This document shows positions 44,658 through 55,965 of a stretch of DNA of 64,000 bases, in pieces. The DNA comes from Paenibacillus terricola. GTDB taxonomy: Bacteria > Bacillota > Bacilli > Paenibacillales > Paenibacillaceae. Where the stretch lies: positions 248,001-312,000 of the forward strand of contig NZ_JACXZA010000003.1 of assembly GCF_014779765.1 (NCBI RefSeq). Reading direction: 5' to 3'. Position numbers and translations under genes: made by a program. The number at the start of each line of letters is the position of its first letter. The first letter of the stretch is position 1. The notes under the pieces were generated by a model. The model made no database searches, was not told where the DNA came from, and was given only the letters and a program-made list of their open reading frames with translations.

Positions 44658-45737
44658 TTAGTCGAAGTAAACCGCTTTGCCTGTACGGGACGACTCGTAG
44701 ATCGCTTCGAGAATCTCGGAAACGACAAGCGCCTGTTCCGGCTTCACGATAAGCTCTTTGTCGTACAGCACGTGCTCGATCCAAGAACGAGCTTCAAGCT
44801 CGGATGGGTCGTCGGATGCGCCATCGTAGAACGCAACGCCGCCGCTGTTCAGCTCGATTTCTTTCGTATACAGACGGCTGTTGCTTTCGCCGTTGATGCG
44901 AAGGCCGCCTTTCATGTCCGCGCCAGCTTCCGTACCGCAGAGCGTTACTTTCGCTTCGTCAATATCGAGGGAGTTGAGCGCCCAGCTGGACTCGAGTACG
45001 AGCGATGCGCCGTTCTCCATCGTAATCATCGCGAATGCGGAGTCTTCTACCGTGAACTCCTTCGGATCCCATGGACCCCATGCGTTCGCTGCGTTCTCAC
45101 GCTGCGACAGCTTGTGGTAAGCACGTCCCAATACAGCCTTCGGCTTGTAGTTGTCCATCATCCACAGTGCCAGATCAAGCGCATGTGTACCAATATCGAT
45201 AAGCGGTCCCCCGCCTTGTTTCTCTTCGTCCAAGAATACGCCCCAAGTTGGAACGGCACGGCGACGAATCGCGTGTGCTTTGGCAAAATAAACTTCGCCC
45301 AGCTCGCCGGCTACCGCTGCGTCCTTCAAGAAGCGGCTATCTGCGCGGAAACGGTTCTGATACGCAATGCTGAGCTTCTTGCCCGTGCGCTTAGCCGTTT
45401 CGAGCATGCGGCGTGCATCGGCAGCCGTCTTCGCCATCGGCTTCTCGCACAATACGTGCTTGTCCGCTTCAAGCGCTGCAATCGTGATCTCTGCGTGGGA
45501 GTCGTTCGGCGTGCACACGTGTACAACGTCGATCGAGCTGTCCTTCAGCATCTCCGTGTAGCTCTCGTATACTTTGGCTTCTTCAGCACCATACTTCTCT
45601 TTAGCTTGCTCAGCACGCTCTACAACAATATCGCAGAACGCGACCAATTCAACTTCCTTTACTTTAACGAGAGCAGGCAAGTGCTTGCCTGTCGCAATAC
45701 CGCCGCATCCGATAACGGCTACCCGAACCTTAGACAT
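44658..45737 (-). CDS. Gfo/Idh/MocA family NAD(P)-dependent oxidoreductase
   Basis: 359 residues. Rossmann N-terminus (RVAVIGCGGIATGKHLPAL), the EKPMAKT segment with the conserved Lys, and the C-terminal sheet with DIGTHALDLALWMM (His of the active site). Oxidises or reduces a sugar or inositol derivative. Start 45737 behind GGGGAGG. Divergent from an AraC-type activator that probably controls it; terminator downstream. Confidence 0.9.
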   Translation of the reverse strand: MSKVRVAVIGCGGIATGKHLPALVKVKEVELVAFCDIVVERAEQAKEKYGAEEAKVYESYTEMLKDSSIDVVHVCTPNDSHAEITIAALEADKHVLCEKPMAKTAADARRMLETAKRTGKKLSIAYQNRFRADSRFLKDAAVAGELGEVYFAKAHAIRRRAVPTWGVFLDEEKQGGGPLIDIGTHALDLALWMMDNYKPKAVLGRAYHKLSQRENAANAWGPWDPKEFTVEDSAFAMITMENGASLVLESSWALNSLDIDEAKVTLCGTEAGADMKGGLRINGESNSRLYTKEIELNSGGVAFYDGASDDPSELEARSWIEHVLYDKELIVKPEQALVVSEILEAIYESSRTGKAVYFD

Positions 45738-45869
45738 CGACAAAATCCTCCCCATAACCATCTGATTCCTTACGCTAACACTAGACTTAGTATATTGCAG
45801 CGCTTATTATATGTGTAGGTTTGGAATAGTGCTCGTTTTATGTGATTTTGTCATTCGGGGGCGCATCTA

Positions 45870-46739
45870 GTGGAAATCTATAATGAAAAAGTCGCATATG
45901 AAAACCCTCTCTTGTCATTGAAGGTATATACCGCTGCCCGTTACGACGATGCCTACATCAATTGGCACTACCATCGGGAGGTTGAAGTGCTGCTCGTGAA
46001 CGAGGGTGGTCTCGAGGTTCACATTCAAGAAGATTTACTCCGGCTTGAGGCTGGCGACATTGCACTGATCGGCTCGTCACAGCTGCATCGCGACCGCAGC
46101 TTCGGCACGCCGCTCGACTACATCGTGCTTCAGTTTGACTTGGAGCAGTTTTTCGATGCAAGCACGCTGCCTTTTATGCGGTATTTTGCAGAGTCGAGCA
46201 ATCCCCTCAGCAATGCCAATTATATTTTCCAAGAAAATCCGGAGCTTAAACGTCAGGCAGCGGCATGCATCCGCGAAATTCTCCGTGAATCGAACGAGAA
46301 GCAGATCGGCTATGAATTAGCCGTCAGCATGCTCGTGAAACAGCTGCTTCTTCTGCTGCTTCGCAATGATCGCAAGAATGTGCTGAGCGATCAGGATGAT
46401 TTTGACCGTCTGCGGCTGCGGCCTGTGCTGACGTATGTCGAGAACCATCTGACCGATCGGATACAAGTGGAAGAAGTGTGTAAGCTGGCGAATATGAGCT
46501 ACTACTACTTCGTCAAATTTTTCAAGAAGTCGATTGGACTATCGTTTACGGAATATGTAAATTATCGCAAAATCAAATGGGCCGAGCGCATCCTGCTCAC
46601 GAAGGACCTTAGCATCTCCGAGGTTGGTGAACGGATCGGCATGCCGAACATGGCTCACTTCTACAAAATGTTCCGCAAGTACAACAATTGCTCACCCAAA
46701 GAGTTCCAGAAGAAAATGCTCGCATGGGGCAAAGGATGA
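45870..46739 (+). CDS. AraC family transcriptional regulator
   Basis: 289 residues. N-terminal cupin sensor (NWHYHREVEVLLVNEGGLEV), C-terminal double helix-turn-helix (RIQVEEVCKLANMSYYYFVK, then ISEVGERIGMPNMAHFYKMFRKY). GTG start at 45870 after GGGGGC. Divergent from the Gfo/Idh dehydrogenase gene, which it likely activates in response to a sugar. Confidence 0.9.
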   Translation: MEIYNEKVAYENPLLSLKVYTAARYDDAYINWHYHREVEVLLVNEGGLEVHIQEDLLRLEAGDIALIGSSQLHRDRSFGTPLDYIVLQFDLEQFFDASTLPFMRYFAESSNPLSNANYIFQENPELKRQAAACIREILRESNEKQIGYELAVSMLVKQLLLLLLRNDRKNVLSDQDDFDRLRLRPVLTYVENHLTDRIQVEEVCKLANMSYYYFVKFFKKSIGLSFTEYVNYRKIKWAERILLTKDLSISEVGERIGMPNMAHFYKMFRKYNNCSPKEFQKKMLAWGKG

Positions 46740-46773
46740 TTGGTTTAAAGGCAATTTGATTTAACTACAAAGA

Positions 46774-46816
46774 GGGCTGTCCCACAGAGCAATTGAAACG
46801 CTCTGTGAGACAGCCC
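46774..46816. terminator. Bidirectional terminator
   Basis: GGGCTGTC and GACAGCCC outer pairs with CACAGAGC/GCTCTGTG inner pairs; it separates the convergent AraC and hybrid-kinase genes. Confidence 0.8.
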
Positions 46817-46846
46817 CTTCTTGTTACATCGTTACGCGCGCCAATT

Positions 46847-49513
46847 TTAACCCAAATCTTCCAACAGCGGCGCAGCTTCTCTAATGGAGTGCAGAACAAC
46901 TGCGATCCGCTCTTCCAATACAAATAGCAGCTCGCTCAACCGCTCTCGATCTTTCGATAACAGGCATGCCTGCAGCTCGCCTGATGTCTCTGCGAGATCG
47001 GCGGCTCCGAGGTTGGACGCCACACCTTTGAGCGTGTGCACGAGCAGCTCGGCTTGCTTGTCATCCTGTGCCGCGATCGCCTCCCGGATGTCCTGCACCG
47101 CATCCACATGATCGTTAGCGAATCGCAGCAGAATGCCGCGATAGAATGCCCGATTGCCGCGCAGCCGCTGGATAGCATCCGCCAGTTGCAAGCCCGGCAG
47201 CTCATTCGGCATCGCCCCCGGCTCTGCAGCAGTTGCTGCCGCTTCTGCTGTTGCTTCAGCTGCTACAACCCGACGATCCTTCATGAAACGATGCAGTACG
47301 GCGTACAGCTGAGCTGGTTCGAACGGCTTCGTAATATACGCGTTCATGCCCTGCTCCAGCACCTTCTCCTTTACGCCTTTCATCGCATCCGCCGTCATCG
47401 CAATGATCGGCACATTCGCCATCTCGCTGCGCTCCCGCATGAGCCGCGCTGCTTCCATGCCATCCATGACTGGCATCTGTAGATCCATCAATACAACGTC
47501 GTATCGGCTGCGATCTACCAACTCCAATGCCTCTTCGCCATTCTCTGCAACATCAACGACTGCGCCTAAGCTCTTCAACATTTCGGAAGCGATCTGCTGA
47601 TTGATCTCATTGTCCTCAACGAGCAGAATTCGTACACCTTGCAACGATGAGAACTTCTCCTGCTTCTCTTGACTGTGTGCAGTAGAGTGTTTATCCAGTA
47701 CATGCTTATGGAATAGGCTGAGCATCTCATTGTACAGCTGAGATTGACTCATCGGATAATACAGCACTTTCTCGATCGGTGTGTAACGAATGCGATTGCT
47801 AAGCTGCGGATCGTGATAAGCCGTAATAAGTACAATAATTTGCATCGGCGCAGTACTGTATTGATGAATTCGCTCCGCTAGACGAATCGAATCATCATGC
47901 TGCAGCTTCCAATCCACAATAACGAGATCGAAGCTCCCCCCGTAAAACAGCTTCTCGATCACTTCAATCTCCGTCTCGACCGTCGTTACTTGAAACCGGA
48001 ACTGCTCCAACTGGCTGAGAAGCACCCGCTTCATCTCGGGCTCGTCACAGACGAGCAGCACATTTTTGAACCGGAAAGAATTATCGCTTGGCAGGTTTAC
48101 GAATGTACGCGATGACTGCTCAAGCTTCATGGTGAAGGAGAAGCAGCTGCCAACGCCAGGGTCGCTATCCACCTGCATTCTGCCGCCCATAAGTTTAACC
48201 AACTCTTTACTGATCACGAGGCCAAGCCCCGTCCCGCCGTATTTGCGAGTCGTCGACATATCAGCCTGGACGAAGTGACGGAACAGCTTCGACTGCTGCT
48301 CCTTCGTCATCCCAATGCCGGTATCGCGGACCAAGCAGCGGAGCGTTACGTTCGAGCCATCATCCGCATCTTCCATCCGCGCAATCTCGATCGATACTTC
48401 GCCCTTCTCCGTAAATTTGACGGCATTGTTCAATAGATTGATAAGCACTTGACCAAGACGATGCGGGTCGCCGACCAGCATCTGCGGAACTTCATGGTGA
48501 ATATCAAAATGAATATGGAGCCCCTTCTCGAATGCTTTTACATTAATAACGTTGGATACGTTATGCAGCACCTCGAACAGATCGAAGTCGATTCGTTCGA
48601 GCACGATTTTGTTCGCCTCGATCTTGGAGTAATCAAGAATATCGTTAATGATCATAATGAGATTGTTTGCGGACAGCATCATTTTGTTTGAAAAATCCTG
48701 CTGCTTCTCGCTTAGCTCCGTCTGCCGAAGCAGATGGCCCAGTCCGATAATCGCATTCATCGGCGTTCGAATCTCATGACTCATATTCGCTAGAAACTCG
48801 CTCTTCGCTAGATTGGCGGCTTCAGCCGATTGCTTCGCGTCTGCCAACAGCGCGTTATTCGCCGCTAGCTCCTGCGTGCGTTCCTCTACCAATTGCTCAA
48901 GATGCTCCTTGTAATGCATAAGCGTCTGTTCCGTCTCATAACGCCTTATTTCATATGCCATGACGGAGTAGAACAGGGGTACTGCAACAGTATGAAAAAT
49001 GATAAACGTTACAGCGTAATCCCCAAGGAACAAACTCTTCGTCTCCTCAGGCGCCGTGAAAGTTGCCCACAGTACCGTTTGAACGCCGATGACAAGCCCA
49101 AGCCCCCAAGCAAACCACGTATAATGCTTCGTAACTCGCTCCTTCAATCGATAAGCAGCGATACCTAATACCGTTGTAACGAGCAGCGCGCCAGTCGGGA
49201 AAATAATCGCGCCGCCAAGCGATATTCGATAGATGCCGATCACCGCCGTCGTGACAGCGATTGACCACGGCCCTCCGAATATGCCGGACAGAATGACGCT
49301 TATGAGTCTGACGTCCATATGCAGTCCATCTCGATTCTCCAATGGCATCTGCATAATGAGAAGCCCCATGCTGCTAAACAGAAAGCCGAAGCTTATGCTC
49401 TTCCAGCCTTTAACGGCGTTCGATAAATACGGATAAATCCATCGGGTCACAACGATCATCGCGATAAGAAGCATACTGTACTGACCGAAAAAAACTAGCA
49501 GATCCGTATTCAT
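46847..49513 (-). CDS. Hybrid sensor histidine kinase with 5TM-LYT sensor, two receivers and Hpt
   Basis: 888 residues. Five or six N-terminal helices with the LytS-type 5TMR-LYT pattern ([20 protein letters not shown]), a coiled coil, HisKA (H246 in [15 protein letters not shown]), HATPase (DTGIGM, GTGLGL), a first receiver (about 487-605; VIVDWKL retains the Asp but not the full acidic pocket), a second canonical receiver (about 630-745; [26 protein letters not shown]) and a C-terminal Hpt with [12 protein letters not shown] complete internal phosphorelay. Start drawn at ATG 49513; GTG 49519 is also possible. First or last member of the sensory cluster, ending at the terminator at 46774. 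Confidence 0.9.
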   Translation of the reverse strand: MNTDLLVFFGQYSMLLIAMIVVTRWIYPYLSNAVKGWKSISFGFLFSSMGLLIMQMPLENRDGLHMDVRLISVILSGIFGGPWSIAVTTAVIGIYRISLGGAIIFPTGALLVTTVLGIAAYRLKERVTKHYTWFAWGLGLVIGVQTVLWATFTAPEETKSLFLGDYAVTFIIFHTVAVPLFYSVMAYEIRRYETEQTLMHYKEHLEQLVEERTQELAANNALLADAKQSAEAANLAKSEFLANMSHEIRTPMNAIIGLGHLLRQTELSEKQQDFSNKMMLSANNLIMIINDILDYSKIEANKIVLERIDFDLFEVLHNVSNVINVKAFEKGLHIHFDIHHEVPQMLVGDPHRLGQVLINLLNNAVKFTEKGEVSIEIARMEDADDGSNVTLRCLVRDTGIGMTKEQQSKLFRHFVQADMSTTRKYGGTGLGLVISKELVKLMGGRMQVDSDPGVGSCFSFTMKLEQSSRTFVNLPSDNSFRFKNVLLVCDEPEMKRVLLSQLEQFRFQVTTVETEIEVIEKLFYGGSFDLVIVDWKLQHDDSIRLAERIHQYSTAPMQIIVLITAYHDPQLSNRIRYTPIEKVLYYPMSQSQLYNEMLSLFHKHVLDKHSTAHSQEKQEKFSSLQGVRILLVEDNEINQQIASEMLKSLGAVVDVAENGEEALELVDRSRYDVVLMDLQMPVMDGMEAARLMRERSEMANVPIIAMTADAMKGVKEKVLEQGMNAYITKPFEPAQLYAVLHRFMKDRRVVAAEATAEAAATAAEPGAMPNELPGLQLADAIQRLRGNRAFYRGILLRFANDHVDAVQDIREAIAAQDDKQAELLVHTLKGVASNLGAADLAETSGELQACLLSKDRERLSELLFVLEERIAVVLHSIREAAPLLEDLG

Positions 49514-49648
49514 GTTCACCCGCCCCTACTATGTAAACTTTTCTATTTTCCAAACCAGTTTCGACAACGTTCGCGCTATTCCTTCTCTTGTATAAAAGAA
49601 ATAACCTCTGTCCGCATTTCAGCTCGACAGAGGCCTTCCCCATTCCAC

Positions 49649-51544
49649 TTACTTATATTTGAACATTTCGATTGATTCGTTGAGCCGCTCCGCCAGCTGC
49701 GACAGCTCTTGCGATGCTGCTGCCGTCTCTTCAGCGGCAGCCGCCGCCTCTTCGCTGACTGATGCAACCGATTCAATCGTCATGAGTACATCCGACGCTT
49801 TCGAAGCTTGTACGACGCTTGATTCCGCAATTTCATTCACTTTATCCGACATTTCATTCACCTTCACGACGATGCCGTCGAATGACTGACGCGTTTCTGC
49901 GAACTGCTGCACGCCATCGCTGACCGCCTTCACGCATTCCGTCGTATTGCTCTGCATGCCGTGAATGATCGACGCAATTTGCTTCGTAGCACTGCCGCTT
50001 CGTTCAGCCAGCTTGCGAACTTCATCCGCTACAACCGCAAAGCCGCGGCCCTGCTCACCTGCTCTTGCCGCCTCAATCGCAGCGTTAAGCGCGAGCAGAT
50101 TCGTCTGCTCCGCAATTTCGTTGATGACTTGAATAATGTCGCCGATCTGATTCGAATCTTTCTCGAGGTTCTCCATCTGCTGATTCACTTGCTGCATCGT
50201 ACCGATCGAGTGATTGATCATATCCGTGCCTTGTTCAGCAATATGAACCGCTTCATTCGAATAGTCCCGCGCTTGATTAGCGTTGAATGCTACGCTCTTG
50301 ATTGCTTGCTCCAGCGCTTCGAACAGATCCGCCATCGTACGTGCTTGATCCGCTTGATCAACGCTGCCTCTTGCAACTTCATCCGTACTTGCCGTAATCT
50401 GCTCAGCCGAGGCCGCTACGCTGATTGCTGCAGAATTGACTTGTCCAATCGTGACTGACAACGAGTCGAGCATATCGTTCATGTGAGCGGCAAGCACACC
50501 AAGCTCATCCTTCGATTTGACATGCAATCTCGGACGGAAATCTCCCTTAGACAGCTGCTTCACCACATCTGTAATATAGACGATCGGTTTCGCTAGACGA
50601 GTCGTGAATAGATATGTTACCGCCATTGCGGCGAGCGTTACGATAACCGCAGCAAGCAAGGTCGTCCACATCATATTGCGAATTGGCGCCGTCAGCTCGC
50701 TCTTCGGTACAGCCATCTGAATCACATAACCATTCTTAGTCGCGCTGGAATGGCCGATCTTCGTAATGCCGTTAAATGTATAGGTGTAGCCAACGTCCTT
50801 CTTCCCTTGCTGGATCGCCTTAAAGGCATCATACACTTCTGGTACGCCTAGATCTTCGATGCGGGTTCCGACCAGATCCGGATTCGGATGAACTTGAACA
50901 ATGCCTTGGTTGTCGATCAACACAGCGTAGCCCGAATCGCCAATCTTCGAATCGATAACGCTCTTGGCTGCCTTCGAAATCGTGTAGCTGGTAGCATAGA
51001 ATCCAAAGGGCTTATCTTCCTGCATTAACGGGATGACGAATGCGACGACGAGCTTGGTCGGGTCGTCAACAGCTGGTATCGGATCAGAGATATAGGGCTT
51101 GCCTTCGGAAATGACAGCCATATAAGGACGATTCGACAAATCCATCGTTTGCCCTTCGCTTCCGCGGCTCGCCTTACCCGTCAAATCGAGCGAATAACCG
51201 CTTAGTTCAAATTCTGGATTGCTCTTCGCGAACGCAGAAATAAGTGCTTGATGTTTGGCTGCATCCATACCATAGGATTGTCCGACATGCGCGATGGCTT
51301 CGAGCTTCGCAAATTTGGACTGAACCTCCTCATCGACTTGCTGAACAATAAGAGAGGTTTGCAAGCCGAGCTCCTTCTTAATCTCTTTCTCGAAGTTCGC
51401 AGAGTTCGGTAAGAACAACGACAACGACATCGCTGCCACGATTGCAATAGCAATGATGAACGTGCTAAGCATTAACCTCGTCGAAAGCTTGCGAATTTGG
51501 ATTAATCGGAACCATCGGGATGAGGCTTCATTTCTATTATTCAC
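49649..51544 (-). CDS. Methyl-accepting chemotaxis protein with dCache sensor
   Basis: 631 residues: membrane helix about 22-44, a double-Cache extracellular domain (to about 285; [33 protein letters not shown]), second helix, HAMP, and an MCP signalling domain with hairpin tip [35 protein letters not shown]. Binds small organic ligands outside and controls CheA. GTG start overlaps the stop of the next receptor gene by 4 nt. Confidence 0.93.
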   Translation of the reverse strand: MNNRNEASSRWFRLIQIRKLSTRLMLSTFIIAIAIVAAMSLSLFLPNSANFEKEIKKELGLQTSLIVQQVDEEVQSKFAKLEAIAHVGQSYGMDAAKHQALISAFAKSNPEFELSGYSLDLTGKASRGSEGQTMDLSNRPYMAVISEGKPYISDPIPAVDDPTKLVVAFVIPLMQEDKPFGFYATSYTISKAAKSVIDSKIGDSGYAVLIDNQGIVQVHPNPDLVGTRIEDLGVPEVYDAFKAIQQGKKDVGYTYTFNGITKIGHSSATKNGYVIQMAVPKSELTAPIRNMMWTTLLAAVIVTLAAMAVTYLFTTRLAKPIVYITDVVKQLSKGDFRPRLHVKSKDELGVLAAHMNDMLDSLSVTIGQVNSAAISVAASAEQITASTDEVARGSVDQADQARTMADLFEALEQAIKSVAFNANQARDYSNEAVHIAEQGTDMINHSIGTMQQVNQQMENLEKDSNQIGDIIQVINEIAEQTNLLALNAAIEAARAGEQGRGFAVVADEVRKLAERSGSATKQIASIIHGMQSNTTECVKAVSDGVQQFAETRQSFDGIVVKVNEMSDKVNEIAESSVVQASKASDVLMTIESVASVSEEAAAAAEETAAASQELSQLAERLNESIEMFKYK

Positions 51545-53133
51545 GGAGACACGCTGCCTTTCAATTTGAATTGAGATACGGATTCGCTTAGATGCTGTGC
51601 CAGCTTCGCCAGCGTCTGGGAGGTGGATGCTGTTTCTTCTGTCGATGCGGCTGTTTCTTCACTTGCTGCTGCGATCGATTCGATTGCACGGAACACTTCA
51701 TCGGTCTGGGCAGCCTGCTGCTCGCTGGATGCTGCAATTTCGCCAACTCGATCGGCTGTATCGCCAACCAAATCGATAATTTGCTCGAAGGTTTCGCCAA
51801 CCCGCTTCGTCTGTGTCACCGCCAGTGTCACGGATTCCACGCTTGCCGCTGTATTGCCCTGCATGCCTTTAATAATCGAAGTAATCCGCTTTGTCGCTTC
51901 GCCGCTTCGCTCGGCAAGCTTGCGCACCTCATCGGCAACAACGGCGAATCCTCGTCCCTGCTCGCCTGCTCTTGCCGCCTCAATTGCCGCATTCAGAGCA
52001 ATAAGATTCGTCTGTGCCGCAATCTCGTCGATCACCTCAATGATGTCGCCGATCTGCTTGGAGTCATCCTCCAGCTTCTTCATCTGATTCGTTACAGCGG
52101 AGATGCCTTGAATCGATGCGCTTACAATCTGACCGCCGCCTCTCGCAACTTTCGCGGACTTCGCTGACATCTCGGCAGCATCCTCTGCACTGCTTGCCAC
52201 CGTCTGGACAGCAATATTCAGCTCGCGGAACAGCTCCGTAATATGCTGCGCGGTCTGTGCCTGCGCATCGCTCGTGCTCGATACCTCTTCTGTCGAAGCC
52301 GATATCTGCTGTGCGGCTGACGCTACGCTATACGAGGAATGAAGCGCTGATGCAATAAGCTCGCTCCAATTGACTACCATCGCATTCATCGCGGAAGCAA
52401 GGTCTGCCGTTTCATCCCTGCCTTTCACTTCAAGCGGCTCGATAGTCAGGTCGCCATGCGACACGCGCTCAATCGCTCTAGTTACCGACGTAAGCGGTCT
52501 GCTGATCGAGAGCACGAGTATACTTGCAGCAGCGATGCCTACAACAAGGCTGACAATCGATAATCCAATAATCCACAGGAGCGAGGTGTGATACGTTTCA
52601 TTCGATTGAACGGTTACATCGTCTGCATGATCGTTATTGAAATCGAGTAGAAAATCGAGAGTCGATTGCATTTTCTGATAGGAGGCTTGCGTTTGCTGAA
52701 GAAGATTACCCGCATCCTGTTCATTATGGATATCGCTTAACTCCAGCACCTTCGCATTAGCCGTTTGAAACTGCTCCCATTCAGCAGTTAACGAGTTAAA
52801 CGCCCCTTGTTCTTCATCTGATACGATCGTTTCGCTGTACTTTCGGAAATCGCCCTGAAGCTCTTTATTTGCCTCGGTAATTTGCTGTCTGTACTGTTCT
52901 TTAACGGGAACTTCATCCTCCAGTGCATACATAGCGGACAAGCTGAGAACATGCTCCGTCAAATAATTGACGTGCTGGATCGACTGAACGCCTGGCAGGG
53001 ACACATCATTGATCGTGTCGACCTTGTCCTTCAATGACTTTAATTGCATAGCGGACAGCGCACTGATGACCACCATCAACACCAGAAGAAGAGCAAATCC
53101 GGCCATCATTTTTTTGCCGACAGTCACACGCAT
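51541..53133 (-). CDS. Methyl-accepting chemotaxis protein with 4-helix-bundle sensor
   Basis: 530 residues: helix (about 10-29), four-helix-bundle sensor of about 150 residues, second helix, HAMP, MCP domain with tip [23 protein letters not shown] 53133 chosen because AAAAGGGGG lies upstream; an in-frame start at 53172 has none. Co-transcribed with the dCache receptor and the preceding REC-PAS-GGDEF-EAL gene. Confidence 0.93.
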   Translation of the reverse strand: MRVTVGKKMMAGFALLLVLMVVISALSAMQLKSLKDKVDTINDVSLPGVQSIQHVNYLTEHVLSLSAMYALEDEVPVKEQYRQQITEANKELQGDFRKYSETIVSDEEQGAFNSLTAEWEQFQTANAKVLELSDIHNEQDAGNLLQQTQASYQKMQSTLDFLLDFNNDHADDVTVQSNETYHTSLLWIIGLSIVSLVVGIAAASILVLSISRPLTSVTRAIERVSHGDLTIEPLEVKGRDETADLASAMNAMVVNWSELIASALHSSYSVASAAQQISASTEEVSSTSDAQAQTAQHITELFRELNIAVQTVASSAEDAAEMSAKSAKVARGGGQIVSASIQGISAVTNQMKKLEDDSKQIGDIIEVIDEIAAQTNLIALNAAIEAARAGEQGRGFAVVADEVRKLAERSGEATKRITSIIKGMQGNTAASVESVTLAVTQTKRVGETFEQIIDLVGDTADRVGEIAASSEQQAAQTDEVFRAIESIAAASEETAASTEETASTSQTLAKLAQHLSESVSQFKLKGSVSP

Positions 53134-53171
53134 TGTAATTGACCCCCTTTTATCGACCATATAGGATTTCA

Positions 53172-55307
53172 TTACCGTACCGCCTCGCCCAATGGATAAA
53201 GCGACTCTCCTAGCAGCTTTCCTGCCACTTCTGCCGGAACGGGATGGCTGAACAAATAACCCTGCGCGAATACGCAGCCGTTCTCCCGCAGCGCATTCAG
53301 TTCCTCCACCCGCTCTACACCCTCGGCTACTACCTCTAGTCCCAGTTGACGGGACATGGACAGCACAGACGAAACGATTGCAGTATGTACGACGTTCGAA
53401 TCGATATGTTTAATGAACGATTGATCGATCTTCAGCTTGCCGACCGGCAGCTCCTTCAAATACTTCAATGAGCTGTATCCCGTACCGAAATCGTCAATCG
53501 ACAAGTTGATCCCAAGCGCTTGCAATTCCTTCAGAATCGGAAGTGCTGTATGGATGTCCATCATGACGCCTTCGGTTATTTCCAACTCCAGCCAATGCGG
53601 CTCTAAGCCTGTCCGATGCAGCAAGTTCACGATCGATTCCGTAAACAATGGATCATAAAATTGACGCGACGAAATATTCACGCTGATCACAATCGGCGTG
53701 AATCCATCTTGCTGCCATTGTTTGTTCTGCCGGCACGCTTCCTCCAGCACCCATCTGCCTATCGGAACAATGAATCCCGTCTCTTCGGCTACTGGGATAA
53801 ACTCGCCGGGTGATATGGCGCCAAGCTCAGGGTGAAACCATCGAATCAGACTCTCCATTCCAACTGGACGCGCATTCGCAGTGGATACAATCGGCTGATA
53901 ATAGAGCTTAAGTTGTCCTAGCTCTACCGCCTTTCGCAGGTGAAGCTCAATCTCCATTCGCCGATGAAGCTGCTCGTTCAACGAGGGATTGTACACCTGT
54001 GTTTGTCTGCCCTGCTGCTTAGCTTCGTACATGGCCATCTCCGAAGCTTGCAATAGACGCTCGGCCCGATCCGAATGGTTCGGATACAAGCTGACGCCAA
54101 TGCTGCTGCCAACGTATATATCTTGATCGCCGAACCGGAACGGGTGATGGAGCTGAGCATGCAGCTGATCGATCGTCTCCAGCATTTCGGACGGTTCTTG
54201 ATAATTGAATAGATAGACGAAGGTGTCGCCGCCCATTCGAACTGCACGCCCGCCGTCTGCCTCAAGCTTCTGCAGCCTTCTTGCAATATTCATCAGCAGT
54301 TGGTCGCCTACATCGTCGCCAAGCGCTTCATTAACCAGCTTGAAATGATTAAGCCCGATGAATAGAACTGCCGCTGTCCTATTATTGCTGCCCGCAAGCT
54401 CCAGCGCCTGCTGCACATAGTCCTGCGCATATTGACGATTGGGAAGACCAGTCAGTCCGTCATAGTGAATAAGCCGGTTGATCCGTTCCTCCGCCCTACG
54501 CTGGTTCGTGATATCGACGCTTAGCGCTACCGCCTCTACGACTTCATCGTCTTCCCACAGCGGCTGAATCGTCGTTCGATAGATACGACCGTTCCAACTC
54601 GTATCGAACCAATCGATCTCTTCGCCGTCCCATGCCCGCCGGTATCTCTCTTCCTGACGACGCGCCACATGTGCAGGCATGAAATCGACAAGCTCGCGGC
54701 CGACTGCCTGTTCGGAACTTATCCCGAACAACTCGCCGACGCAGCTTGTGTGGATGAAACGATTATGCTCTTGCTTAAACTTCAATACGAGGCCGTTGTA
54801 GCGGACAAGCGTCTTCTTGAGCGTATGCTGCGCCGCCTTCAAATCTTTCTCCATCTTCATGCATGTGAGCATCGCCTCCAGCAGAACCCGCATGGATGGC
54901 TCCTGCGGACGATTCATAACAATAAGCCTGCACCGCTGCATAAAATCGTTAACGACCATGGCGTCCGCCGTATTCGAGAACAACAAATCCTTATGAAAAT
55001 AGTCAGCGGCGCCCCACTTTAATGCTTGGAATGTTAAGGCCGAGCCTTCGGTTGCATAGCTGCTCAGCATCATAACTGGCATGGGACAGCAATCCATCAA
55101 GTATCGAAGCGCTGTAATTCCATCCATCTGAGGCATTTCAACATCCAAGATGACAAGATCAGGTCGAAGCTCTAAAGCGCGTTCTACACCTTCACGCCCA
55201 TTGCACGCCGTCCCTGCAACCTCGAAGTACGGGCTATCCTGAAACAGCTTCACGATCATCCGTCTCATTAAGCTGGAATCATCCACTATCAATACACGAT
55301 ATGACAT
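53172..55307 (-). CDS. CheB-like receiver fused to PAS, degenerate GGDEF and EAL domains
   Basis: 711 residues. Receiver 1-110 has D55 ([12 protein letters not shown]), TLSSY-like [11 protein letters not shown] and K106; its sequence ([25 protein letters not shown]) is CheB-like rather than CheY-like, yet no methylesterase domain follows. A PAS domain lies at about 165-270, GGDEF at 275-440, EAL at 450-700. The GGDEF site reads GGDTF (359-363) and the first metal Asp positions are IGLN, so cyclase activity is unlikely. The EAL site keeps E485 (MESLIRW), [16 protein letters not shown] and EGVE, so c-di-GMP hydrolysis is likely. GAGGTGA precedes ATG. Directly upstream of two chemoreceptor genes. 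Confidence 0.9.
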   Translation of the reverse strand: MSYRVLIVDDSSLMRRMIVKLFQDSPYFEVAGTACNGREGVERALELRPDLVILDVEMPQMDGITALRYLMDCCPMPVMMLSSYATEGSALTFQALKWGAADYFHKDLLFSNTADAMVVNDFMQRCRLIVMNRPQEPSMRVLLEAMLTCMKMEKDLKAAQHTLKKTLVRYNGLVLKFKQEHNRFIHTSCVGELFGISSEQAVGRELVDFMPAHVARRQEERYRRAWDGEEIDWFDTSWNGRIYRTTIQPLWEDDEVVEAVALSVDITNQRRAEERINRLIHYDGLTGLPNRQYAQDYVQQALELAGSNNRTAAVLFIGLNHFKLVNEALGDDVGDQLLMNIARRLQKLEADGGRAVRMGGDTFVYLFNYQEPSEMLETIDQLHAQLHHPFRFGDQDIYVGSSIGVSLYPNHSDRAERLLQASEMAMYEAKQQGRQTQVYNPSLNEQLHRRMEIELHLRKAVELGQLKLYYQPIVSTANARPVGMESLIRWFHPELGAISPGEFIPVAEETGFIVPIGRWVLEEACRQNKQWQQDGFTPIVISVNISSRQFYDPLFTESIVNLLHRTGLEPHWLELEITEGVMMDIHTALPILKELQALGINLSIDDFGTGYSSLKYLKELPVGKLKIDQSFIKHIDSNVVHTAIVSSVLSMSRQLGLEVVAEGVERVEELNALRENGCVFAQGYLFSHPVPAEVAGKLLGESLYPLGEAVR

Positions 55308-55322
55308 CGCAGCATGTTCACC

Positions 55323-55811
55323 TCAACCGACAATTTCCTTCCATCTTGCTTCCGATCCAGAGAAATCGATCAACTGAGCAATTTCGCTTCTTGCTTTGAA
55401 TAGAAACCGTGCAACTGAACCGTTCATCTGCTGATCGGTCATCGAATACGTCATCAGCATTTGTGCATCATCATATTGGCAGGTCACGCCGTTAGCCGTT
55501 GTCCCAACGCCAGGCCCTTGCTCAATGATGCGGCCTGTTCGAACAAAGGCAAGTGGAATAATGACCGAATATTCGAGTATCAACTGCTGCTCTCCGTCTA
55601 TGATTCGAAATAACTCGTGAAACCTTTCCTTCTCCCGCTGCCATAAACTAACGTTGTTATTGAACAGCGCTTCCGTCCAACCTGTCTCATTCTTTAAAGA
55701 AGAAGCAATGAATTCGTTTCTGTAATAAGGAAGTAACTGCACTCCCCTCACCTCCGTACCCTTGAAGAGGTAGTTCAAAAAGTCAGCTTTTGATACTTCT
55801 TGAACACTCAC
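55323..55811 (-). CDS. Hypothetical protein of the sensory cluster
   Basis: 162 residues, not recognised. Predominantly alpha/beta, no membrane segment, with LWQREKERFHELFRIIDGEQ and IIEQGPGVGTTANGVTCQYD. The first codons (EVSKADFLNYLFKG) fall on a copy of the GTTCAAAAAGT repeat (55769-55807), and GTG 55811 has no good ribosome binding site, so the true start may be further in. It lies 15 nt before the CheB-receiver/GGDEF/EAL gene and is probably co-transcribed. Confidence 0.6.
   Translation of the reverse strand: MSVQEVSKADFLNYLFKGTEVRGVQLLPYYRNEFIASSLKNETGWTEALFNNNVSLWQREKERFHELFRIIDGEQQLILEYSVIIPLAFVRTGRIIEQGPGVGTTANGVTCQYDDAQMLMTYSMTDQQMNGSVARFLFKARSEIAQLIDFSGSEARWKEIVG
55769..55807. repeat. 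Short copy of the GTTCAAAAAGT repeat
   Basis: GTAGTTCAAAAAGTCAGC and TTTTGATACTTCTTGAAC match the left end of the MITE-like element at 27362. It overlaps the 5' end of the hypothetical gene. Confidence 0.45.
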
Positions 55812-55925
55812 TTGAAATGAAGTATAAGAGGAAATTGTTAGAAAAGTTCTTTTGAATGTATTTGTTCTTTATTTGATCTTTATTAATCTAACGCGTTGCA
55901 AGCATGCAAATTGTCAAATAAAAAA

Positions 55926-55962
55926 GCCGTCCGCCACCACAAATAGGTGGCAGCAGAACGAC
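55926..55962 (-). terminator. Terminator of the large hybrid kinase gene
   Basis: GCCGTCCGCCACC pairs imperfectly with GGTGGCAGCAGAACGAC around 7 nt; on the minus strand TTTTTTATTTG follows. Confidence 0.75.
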
Positions 55963-55965
55963 TCG

